Positions 7,613 to 13,950 of a stretch of 27,069 bases of DNA are shown piece by piece. Below the pieces are notes generated by a model. The model had not been told where the DNA came from. It was given only the letters and a program-made list of their open reading frames with translations, and ran no database searches. The translations under genes were made by a program, and so were the position numbers. How positions within the stretch are numbered: the stretch's first letter is position 1; every line of letters begins with the position of its first letter. The stretch comes from DASRDS01 sp035652495 (GTDB taxonomy: Bacteria > Gemmatimonadota > Gemmatimonadetes > Gemmatimonadales > Gemmatimonadaceae): NCBI GenBank assembly GCA_035652495.1, contig DASRDS010000001.1:1-27069 (forward strand), given 5' to 3'.

Positions 7613-7981
7613 CTAGTGACTACGCCGTTTGGGTCGCCGCGCCCTCGGCGCGTTCTCAGTTTCGACGACGAGCTTGAGGGACTTGAGGCTCATCTCCCAG
7701 AAGGCTCGATATTGGCTGAGCCAACGGTCGACCGTCTGGAGCGGCGCGACGTTTAGCGTGTAAATGCGCTGGCGGCTCACCCGCGTTTCATCCACCAACC
7801 GGGCGCGGTATAGCAGGCGCAGGTGTCGGGAAATGGCTGGGCGGGAGACGGAGAAGCGTTCGGCGATCTGGCCGGCGGGCAGACTGCCCGTGCGCAACAG
7901 GTCGAGCACGGCACGCCGCGTCGGATCGGCGAGCGCGCTGAACACGGCATTGGGGGGATCTGTAACCGATAGCTTACGCAT
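7613..7981 (-). CDS. ArsR-family winged-helix transcriptional repressor
   Basis: This 122-residue protein has the ArsR pattern FSALADPTRRAVLDLLRTGS (residues about 14-33), the recognition region AGQIAERFSVSRPAISRHLR (about 36-55) and the wing (LVDETRVSRQRIYTLN). The CxC metal site of ArsR/SmtB sensors is absent, so it is probably not a metal sensor. The tail (SQYRAFWEMSLKSLKLVVE) is typical of ArsR proteins paired with AHSA1 proteins. ATG 7981 lies inside a repeated operator-like element and has no Shine-Dalgarno sequence, which suggests a leaderless message and autorepression. It is the first gene of the two-gene ArsR-AHSA1 operon. Confidence 0.93.
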   Translation of the reverse strand: MRKLSVTDPPNAVFSALADPTRRAVLDLLRTGSLPAGQIAERFSVSRPAISRHLRLLYRARLVDETRVSRQRIYTLNVAPLQTVDRWLSQYRAFWEMSLKSLKLVVETENAPRARRPKRRSH

Positions 7982-8006
7982 TACACGTAACTAATCGGTT
8001 ACGCAT
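7962..8006. promoter_or_regulatory. Two-copy operator-like element over the ArsR start codon
   Basis: Two 20-base copies share their ends, GTAAC-N7-TTACGCAT, at 7962-7981 and 7987-8006, starting 25 bases apart. The upstream copy contains a perfect dyad (CGTAAC at 7986-7991, GTTACG at 7998-8003, 6-base spacer). The other copy includes the ATG of the ArsR gene and is a weaker dyad (GTAAC, CTTAC). Repeats at the start of an ArsR gene are what autorepression would need. Binding by this ArsR is inferred. Confidence 0.6.
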
Positions 8007-8045
8007 CATCGTGTCAAGCGCTCCGAGCCGCCGCCGGCCTCAACG

Positions 8046-9077
8046 CTAATCGGTCATGGATGACGAGGTCGCTACTTCCTGCCGCTCTTCGTGCGCCCAC
8101 TGCGCGAGGACCTTCCCCACTTCGGCCGCCGCCAATATCGCGCGCGGCTTGTATGAACTGTTCTTGTCCGCCATCGTGAACGGATCGACCCAGTTCGGCG
8201 AATCGGACTCGTGGGAATATCGCTGCGTGTTGTGCGCGATCATGAGCTTGCCGAGCAGTTTCTGGCAATCATTGCACGTGCCCTGGCTCGAGGCGCACAG
8301 AATGCGCATCTGACGTATTTCCTTGGCCAGCAGCGTTCCCACATAGTCCGCGGCATCCTGGAGTCTGGATTTGAAGGTCTGCTCCGGACTCGGCATCACG
8401 AATTTGCTGCTCGGCTGGTCGAGCTCGAGCTCGATCTCGCGCAGCCCCTTGATATAGCGGATGTAACAATACCGGACGAACCGCCCCTCGCCGTGCAAAC
8501 CGGTGGTGGTCGGCGCCCGCGTGCAAAAGAGATCTTGTGTCGTGATGACTTCGATGTTGACAATCCATTCTTTGAGCTTCGTGAACACCATCGGCGCGCG
8601 CTTCTGAATGTCTTGGAGCCGAAGCATGTTCGGATAGACCGTGAAGTACAGATAACTGAGGTTCGTGACCATCGCTTTGGCATCCTTATCCTTCTTGCCC
8701 GCCTTCTGGCGCAACGCGACGATCGCATCCTCATCGAGCTTGCTGAGTGCACCCAGATCCATGGTCTTGAGAAGGCCCATATACGTCGTCGACGCGAGAT
8801 CGTCGATCATCGCATGGATCTGCGCCTTCGTCGCCTCGAACTTGGTGATCTTTTGCGACGTGAGGAATAGTGTGCTGATCTCCGTGATCAGCCCGACCGT
8901 GGTCGTCGACTCGTTCGTGCCACCGGCACTCAGGTGAAGGATCCCCGCGATGAGCTCGAGCACGGTGCAGAAGTCATCGAAGGTCGATGGGGCGATGATA
9001 TCCTTTTCCGACGGCAACAAAATCGGCTTACGATTGACGTCGACATTAGGGATGCGCGGTATGCTCGGCGAGGTCAT
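8046..9077 (-). CDS. Unrecognised soluble protein with a possible deaminase-type HxE...CxxC signature
   Basis: The 343-residue protein has no signal peptide or membrane helix and I cannot place it in a named family. The N-terminal half (about 30-185) is mainly helical and Lys/Thr-rich. In the second half, TTGLHGEGRFVRYCYIRYIK (residues 191-210) places an H195-x-E197 pair at the start of a helix. RILCASSQGTCNDCQKLLGK (258-277) places C268-x-x-C271 after a predicted strand and before a helix. This is the order and local context of the zinc-binding residues in the cytidine deaminase-like superfamily, although the 70-residue spacing is longer than usual and would need an insertion. The composition (many Lys, Thr and Ile) differs from the Ala/Arg/Val-rich neighbours. 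It is divergent from the secreted-protein gene at 9154. The gene is solid; the deaminase idea is a motif-based hypothesis. Confidence 0.75.
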   Translation of the reverse strand: MTSPSIPRIPNVDVNRKPILLPSEKDIIAPSTFDDFCTVLELIAGILHLSAGGTNESTTTVGLITEISTLFLTSQKITKFEATKAQIHAMIDDLASTTYMGLLKTMDLGALSKLDEDAIVALRQKAGKKDKDAKAMVTNLSYLYFTVYPNMLRLQDIQKRAPMVFTKLKEWIVNIEVITTQDLFCTRAPTTTGLHGEGRFVRYCYIRYIKGLREIELELDQPSSKFVMPSPEQTFKSRLQDAADYVGTLLAKEIRQMRILCASSQGTCNDCQKLLGKLMIAHNTQRYSHESDSPNWVDPFTMADKNSSYKPRAILAAAEVGKVLAQWAHEERQEVATSSSMTD

Positions 9078-9137
9078 GGGCCGAATCTATCCACACCGAT
9101 GCGGTAGCGCGATGGCCTACCGTGCCGCCCGTGGTGT

Positions 9138-9156
9138 CATACTACGTTGTAGTATG
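9138..9156. promoter_or_regulatory. Perfect 19-base palindrome, BlaI/CopY-type operator candidate
   Basis: CATACTAC-GTT-GTAGTATG has perfect 8-base arms. TACTAC/GTAGTA dyads are typical of operators of the BlaI/MecI/CopY winged-helix repressors. It overlaps the ATG at 9154 and lies 61 bases from the start of the divergent gene at 9077, so it could control both. No BlaI-like gene is in the window. Confidence 0.6.
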
Positions 9157-9678
9157 GCCATCCTCGCGTCGCTGCTGTGCGCGATCCAACTCGTCGCCCA
9201 GGGGCCGGCGCGGCCCCCGTGGGGCGTCGTATCGACGCCCGATAGCGCGCTTCGGTTGCGACTGCCCCGCGGCTATCGGAAGCGAGACGGATGCTGGACT
9301 CATGAGGGCCGGAACTACTGGGGCCGGGGCTACCGAGATATTTGCGTGCACATCGAGCCATCAGAACAAGTATCGGGCGTATACCTGCAGGCGATTCTGG
9401 GTACCCACTTCAGTGTGAATGGTGTCTGTAAAGCCGACTGCACCACCTATGAGAACGTGCGCTCGGATACGATCTCCGTGGCGGGACGGCAGGTGGTCGC
9501 CGAGCATGGACTCGCGTCCGGCGGCATCAATGGAATGGTCCGACAACGCACACTCCTCGTCATTATCCCATTCGCCGATAAGCGCTCCGCGGTGTTGGAT
9601 GGCGAGACGGGTGATGATGCCGGTTATGACGAACTCCTGGCCATCGCGCGGACCGTTCGAGAATCGACCACACCGTGA
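9154..9678 (+). CDS. Small secreted protein with signal peptide, family unknown
   Basis: From ATG 9154 the protein has 174 residues and opens with MAILASLLCAIQLVAQG, a hydrophobic core with a likely signal-peptidase cleavage around VAQ/G. An upstream in-frame ATG at 9112 would add 14 residues, including Arg residues for an n-region. Those codons (ATA, CTA, TGT, AGT) look non-coding and overlap the palindrome, so I prefer 9154. The mature part contains five Cys (in DGCWTHEG, RDICVHIEP, GVCKADC and others), compatible with disulfides outside the cytoplasm. I do not recognise a family. The stop overlaps the GTG start of the next gene (GTGA, 9675-9678), so the two are translationally coupled. Confidence 0.8.
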   Translation: MAILASLLCAIQLVAQGPARPPWGVVSTPDSALRLRLPRGYRKRDGCWTHEGRNYWGRGYRDICVHIEPSEQVSGVYLQAILGTHFSVNGVCKADCTTYENVRSDTISVAGRQVVAEHGLASGGINGMVRQRTLLVIIPFADKRSAVLDGETGDDAGYDELLAIARTVRESTTP

Positions 9679-10091
9679 CATTTCTCGACCTGGTGAACGC
9701 CGAGCTCTTGCCAGCGATCGCTCGGCTGGGTTTTGCTGTCGTTGAGAGCTACGTCGCGGACTCATTCGACAATGCATCCGTCGAGTTGGCAGGACCGACG
9801 TTTCGCCTTCGGGCGTTTCGCGAGCGCGGTGACGTATTCGTCGATATCGGACCCGTGTCCGAACCGGGCCAGTGGCTCGACTCCGATCTCATGCTCGAGC
9901 ATCTCGGGCTGATGTCGAGTACCAGCGACCGGAGTCGCGAGGCCTCTGCTGCGCTCAGGGGCGCTGCCGGGTGGGTGACCACGTTCCATGCTGAGCTCTC
10001 TGAGCTTCTCGACACTCAGCATCTGCCGGCCACCAAGCATGCGATCGTAGAACTTGGTGAACAGCGAGCCTTGAGGATGTTCGGCCCCTAA
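9675..10091 (+). CDS. Small cytoplasmic protein, unknown; coupled to the secreted-protein gene
   Basis: The 138-residue protein starts at GTG 9675 inside the stop of the preceding gene. It has no signal peptide and no membrane helix. The visible pattern is an N-terminal helix (FLDLVNAELLPAIARLGFAV), then strands (ASVELAGPTFRLRAFRERGD, VFVDIGP), then a helical half ending in a Leu-rich segment. This mixed alpha/beta layout with a central R-E-R-G-D-V-F-V-D-I-G strand resembles small immunity-type or SMI1-like proteins in general character, but I cannot assign a family. The next gene is convergent and 44 bases away, with no visible terminator between them. Confidence 0.75.
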   Translation: MTFLDLVNAELLPAIARLGFAVVESYVADSFDNASVELAGPTFRLRAFRERGDVFVDIGPVSEPGQWLDSDLMLEHLGLMSSTSDRSREASAALRGAAGWVTTFHAELSELLDTQHLPATKHAIVELGEQRALRMFGP

Positions 10092-10135
10092 ACGCTGCAA
10101 TTTGTCGCACTGTGTCCGGCGCGCGGCGAGTGCCA

Positions 10136-10753
10136 CTATCCGGTGCACGAAGCGTTCGTGCAGACAACAGCGACCTGCACGCCGATGTTCACCAGGACGT
10201 GCTGATCGTGTCCATCGACGATGCCCACGGAACAGATAGGCGGGGCCTGCACGTTCCGCCCGTACACGAAATCCGCCGTCTCCTGCGTGATCGTAAATGT
10301 CGCGCTGTCGTTTGCGCTGACATTGGTGGGTTCGACGCGGATCGTGCCCGCGTCGGTCGGCGTACAGGGGCCGAACGGATCCTGTCTCCCTGGGGCCGTT
10401 AGCGAGCCGTTCACGAGATATGCGACGAAGTGCTGCCGTCCCTTCTCGGAGATCACGACCGTCATCGTGCTCGGATCGGTGCACTGAAAGCCATTGAGAC
10501 CCGCGGGCGGAATGCCCGTCGTGAAACAGAGTGTGCCATTGAGGATGCCCCAGTCGACTTGCTCGGGTTCAGTCGACGTTCCGGTCGCGCACGAGAACTG
10601 CGGCGACGACGGCTCCGCGGGGCCGCTGATATTCGATGCCCCGCAAAATGCGGATGCATCTGCGTCGGGCGGCGCCGACGGCATGTCATGGCAAGCGACC
10701 ACCCCCGTGAAGCATGCCACGCCCAGCACCAGCACCAAGAAACGCGTGCGCAT
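10136..10753 (-). CDS. Cys-rich lipoprotein downstream of an ADOP permease
   Basis: The start is ATG 10753, preceded by a strong GGAGGGG ribosome-binding site, which rules out the longer reading into the permease. The 205-residue product opens with MRTRFLVLVLGVACFTGVVA, and lipobox V-V-A-C puts lipidation at C21. The mature protein has about eight further Cys (AFCGAS, FSCATG, TLCFTT, FQCTDP, GPCTPT, PICSVG, VVCTNASC) and probable immunoglobulin-like beta strands. There is no assignable family. It lies 52 bases after the stop of the permease at 10806-13163 on the same strand and is likely co-transcribed with it. Anchoring in the outer or inner membrane is expected. Confidence 0.85.
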   Translation of the reverse strand: MRTRFLVLVLGVACFTGVVACHDMPSAPPDADASAFCGASNISGPAEPSSPQFSCATGTSTEPEQVDWGILNGTLCFTTGIPPAGLNGFQCTDPSTMTVVISEKGRQHFVAYLVNGSLTAPGRQDPFGPCTPTDAGTIRVEPTNVSANDSATFTITQETADFVYGRNVQAPPICSVGIVDGHDQHVLVNIGVQVAVVCTNASCTG

Positions 10754-10805
10754 CTGCCCCTCCGCTGAAATGCCACTTATTGCAGACGCGGAAAGGGGGC
10801 GCGGA

Positions 10806-13163
10806 TTACGTGAGGACGACTGCCGGGTCGACTCGGGTGGCGCGAAGCGCCGGGATAGCCGACGCGACCAGGGCGACGGCGACGAACCCGGCGGCGGCAC
10901 CCATGAACACCATGGGGTCGTGGGGGCTCACACCGAGGAAGAGACTCGCGAGCGCGCGGGTGACCAGCCAGGCGGCGGTTGAGCCGAGGACGATGCCGAC
11001 GCCGGTCAGCGCGAGGGCGCGCCGCACGATATCGCCAATGACGTGACCGTGTGATGCGCCCAGCGCGAGGCGTACGCCGATCTCACGGCGGCGTTGGGCG
11101 ACCACGTAGGCCAACACACTGTAGATCCCGATCACACCGAGCACGAGGGCGACGACCGCGAAGAGCGACGCCAAGAACGTCGCGAACGTCGTCGTGCCGA
11201 CGGTCGCGGCGACGCGCTGCTTCATCGTGCGCACGTCGAAGACCGGGATCGTTGGGTCGAGGGTCGCGAACACGCGTCGGATCGCGGGCGTGAGCCTCGC
11301 GGGGTCACCGTCCGTCCGTATCGCGACATACGCAATTGGATCCTGACATTGCTCCACTGGCGCGTACATGGTTGGTGCGTTGTCATCCGCCAATCCGCGC
11401 TGCTTGATCGCCGCGACCACACCCACGACCGGGACGGTGTCGTCACCGAATGCCAAGCGCTGCGTCAGGGGGTCATTGCCGGCCAGGAATCGCTGGGCGA
11501 GCCGTTCGTCCACGACGACGACCTCGCGCGCTTTGCGGTCGTCGGTCGCGAGAATGCCTCGCCCTCGGGTGACCGGAATGCCCATGGTCCGGAAGTAGTC
11601 CGGCGTCACGCAAAACAGGTCGGCAGCCGGCAAGTGCGCCGCATCCGGCTTCGGCTGACCCACGACCTCGAACGCCAGGAGCGGACTCCCCTGGCCGTTC
11701 GGTACGCCGGAGCTGGCGCTCACGGCACGGACACCCGGGAGCGCCGCCAACTGCGCGAGTGCGGTCTTCGCGAACGCTCCCTGCTGCTCCGGCGTCGCAT
11801 ATCGCTGATTCGGCAACGCAATCGCCGCGCTCAGCACGCCCTCCGGGCGGAAGCCGGGGTCCATCCGTTGGAAGTGATCGAAGCTTTCCACTAACAAGCC
11901 GGCGCCGGTCAACAGCACGAGCGCCATTGCGACCTGCAGGACAACGAGGGAGCTCTGGAGCCGATGATGCTGGGCGGACCCGGTACCCCGACCGCCCTCT
12001 TTGAGGGTTGCCGCCAAGCTGCCGTGCGATATACGCCACGCCGGGAGGACGCCGAAGAAGAGTACGGTGACCATTGTCGCCGTGATGGCGAACGCGACCA
12101 CGCGAACGTCGACCCCGACGTCGCTCAGTCGCGGCAACGTCGACGGGGCCAGAGCGCGGAGCGCGCGCACGCCACCGGCGGCGAACGCGATGCCGAGCGC
12201 ACAGCTGATGAGACCGAGTACGGTAGCTTCGAGCACGAGATCGCCGATGATCCGCCGGCGCGATGCGCCGAGGGCGGCGCGGACCGCCAGCTCGCGCTCG
12301 CGCGCCAGGTGTCGCACGAGGAAGAGATTCGCGATGTTGGCCGCGCCGATCAGCAACACACACGCGGCGGCGGCGAGGAGCGCGATCAGCGCGGGCCTGG
12401 CCCGGCCCAGCGCCTGATCTCGAAACCCGATGGTATAGACGCTCCAGCCGAAGTTGGTTTGCGGATAATCACGCGCGAGACGCGCGGCGATCACTTTGAG
12501 GTCGGCCGCCGCCATGTCCGGCGTTACCCCGGGCTTGAGGCGTGCATCGACCCCGAGGAAGTGGCTCCCGCGAGCCTGCGCGACCGGGCCCGGGAAAGAC
12601 AGCCGCGTCCAGAGCTGGGCGATTCCGGGAAGTCCCGGCGGCATCACACCGACGACCGTGTACGGACGGTCATCGAGGATCAGCGTCTTGCCGATAGCCG
12701 ATGGCACACCGCCCATCTGCCGGCGCCAATAGCCGTAGCCGACCACGACTTCGTCAGGGCCGCCCGAGTCGCTCGCCAGAAAGCGACCCACGACCGGCGT
12801 CACGCCGAGCGTCGCGAAGTAGTTCGGTGTCACACTGACCGCGGGCACGCGCTCGGGCTGTTGCTTCGCGCTCACCGTGACCGTGAGCCCGCTCGACGCG
12901 GCGACGGAGGAGAAGACGGTGTTCTGGTCGCGATAATCGAGATAGCCCCGAGGCGACATCGGGAATTGCGGCAGGCCGGCGGTGGGGTTGGTCTCCCAGA
13001 CGGCGAGCACCCGATCCGCGTCGCGAACCGGGAACGGCTTGAGAAGTACGCCATCGACGAGCCCGAACACCGACGCGGTCGCGCCGATCGCGATCGCGAG
13101 GGTCAGAATGGCCGCTATCGCAAAGCCTGGGCTGCCACGCAGCCGACGGAGCACGTAACGCAT
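10806..13163 (-). CDS. ADOP-family duplicated MacB/FtsX permease (copy A)
   Basis: This 785-residue protein contains two complete MacB-like halves in one chain. Half 1 has TM1 (about 13-36), a periplasmic MacB_PCD domain (about 37-250) and an FtsX domain with the coupling motif RERELAVRAALGASRRRIIG (about 288-307). Half 2 has a helix near 415-435 (LQVAMALVLLTGAGLLVESF), a second periplasmic domain, and an FtsX domain with RRREIGVRLALGASHGHVIG (about 691-710), ending TRVDPAVVLT. Full length is normal for the family (about 800). GGAAGG lies before ATG 13163. No ATPase or adaptor gene accompanies it, which is typical of this orphan permease family; the transported or sensed substrate is unknown. 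A lipoprotein gene follows on the same strand. Confidence 0.95.
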   Translation of the reverse strand: MRYVLRRLRGSPGFAIAAILTLAIAIGATASVFGLVDGVLLKPFPVRDADRVLAVWETNPTAGLPQFPMSPRGYLDYRDQNTVFSSVAASSGLTVTVSAKQQPERVPAVSVTPNYFATLGVTPVVGRFLASDSGGPDEVVVGYGYWRRQMGGVPSAIGKTLILDDRPYTVVGVMPPGLPGIAQLWTRLSFPGPVAQARGSHFLGVDARLKPGVTPDMAAADLKVIAARLARDYPQTNFGWSVYTIGFRDQALGRARPALIALLAAAACVLLIGAANIANLFLVRHLARERELAVRAALGASRRRIIGDLVLEATVLGLISCALGIAFAAGGVRALRALAPSTLPRLSDVGVDVRVVAFAITATMVTVLFFGVLPAWRISHGSLAATLKEGGRGTGSAQHHRLQSSLVVLQVAMALVLLTGAGLLVESFDHFQRMDPGFRPEGVLSAAIALPNQRYATPEQQGAFAKTALAQLAALPGVRAVSASSGVPNGQGSPLLAFEVVGQPKPDAAHLPAADLFCVTPDYFRTMGIPVTRGRGILATDDRKAREVVVVDERLAQRFLAGNDPLTQRLAFGDDTVPVVGVVAAIKQRGLADDNAPTMYAPVEQCQDPIAYVAIRTDGDPARLTPAIRRVFATLDPTIPVFDVRTMKQRVAATVGTTTFATFLASLFAVVALVLGVIGIYSVLAYVVAQRRREIGVRLALGASHGHVIGDIVRRALALTGVGIVLGSTAAWLVTRALASLFLGVSPHDPMVFMGAAAGFVAVALVASAIPALRATRVDPAVVLT

Positions 13164-13353
13164 TGCACGACCTTCCGTCGAGGGTTAACACTCTTGGTCC
13201 GTGATCGGCCGCCCTTCGAATAGACACCCGATGAGTAGTCATGGTTGCCGCTGGGGCAATCGCGCCTATGGGTCGAACACTGGTGGCGTTCGATGATCGG
13301 TTGTAGCGTAGTCTGTGAACCCAGCGATCTAGAGGCGACGGCACCCGCGACAC
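13164..13353. promoter_or_regulatory. Divergent intergenic region between ADOP copy A and a lipoprotein gene
   Basis: The 190 bases hold the start regions of the leftward permease and the rightward lipoprotein. Apart from GGAAGG for the permease I see no convincing promoter hexamers, repeats or small gene. A frame open on the plus strand from 13245 reads through the lipoprotein gene in another phase and is not supported. Confidence 0.35.
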
Positions 13354-13950
13354 ATGCGGCACCTATCGTCAACATTCCCGCCGATATTCCCCGCCACACG
13401 TCGAAGCGTAGTCATCGCTGCGTTGGCTGTTGCCACCGGCGTGGGTGGTTGCAGCAACAGAGGTGGCGCTTCGGAGCGCTTGAACGAGTGGAAGCTGGCC
13501 TCCGGTCGAGCCGTACGGCCAATTCAGGTTCAACGATCTTCGCCGGAGATCGATCCTCCGTTTCTGTTGCTTGCGTATGCGACATCCGTCGACCTGGACG
13601 ACACGGTCGCGCTCCGGAAAGAGGCTTATGCGGTTTGGCCTCGATTCCTGCCGATCGTACGGCATGCCGCTGTGTCCAAAGCGGTTTTGCAAGCGAACGG
13701 AAGTCCATTCCGCGTCACACTGCCATTCCTCGCGTGGATTGGCAGGCAACGCCGATTCACCTTCGTGTTGAACAAGGATCCGGACGGCACGTGGCGAGTG
13801 TCTGGCGACACGGTCGCGTTGAGTGGCGGGAGTGATACGACTTTTTCCTTGTTCGGCACCAAGTGTAAAATCGCCCCGCTCGGCCCCCGGCAACTTGGTG
13901 CACCGCGGTGCATTAGACCGTCGATCTTGGCGCTTCCCGACAGCCGTTAG
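13354..13950 (+). CDS. Small lipoprotein, unknown family
   Basis: The 198-residue product has a positively charged N-region (ATRR), a hydrophobic stretch (SVVIAALAVATG) and a lipobox-like V-G-G-C, with lipidation predicted at C33. The mature domain holds predicted alpha/beta structure (FLLLAYATSVDLDDTVALRK, RFLPIVRHAAVSKAVLQANG, FTFVLNKDPDGTWRVSGD). Fold and role are not recognised; the last segment looks like a small-solute or NTF2-like beta sheet, but I would not assign it. There is no clear ribosome-binding site before ATG 13354. Its stop interlocks with the stop of the convergent permease copy B (TTAG at 13947-13950). Confidence 0.75.
   Translation: MRHLSSTFPPIFPATRRSVVIAALAVATGVGGCSNRGGASERLNEWKLASGRAVRPIQVQRSSPEIDPPFLLLAYATSVDLDDTVALRKEAYAVWPRFLPIVRHAAVSKAVLQANGSPFRVTLPFLAWIGRQRRFTFVLNKDPDGTWRVSGDTVALSGGSDTTFSLFGTKCKIAPLGPRQLGAPRCIRPSILALPDSR

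Noticed and set aside
10754..10805. GC-rich repeat (CCGCG twice) between ADOP copy A and the lipoprotein gene as a terminator
   Set aside because: The two units are direct, not inverted, and no T-tract follows on the minus strand.
11964..13223. Plus-strand frame of 419 codons opposite ADOP copy A
   Set aside because: Antisense shadow; the minus strand encodes a complete permease with both coupling motifs.
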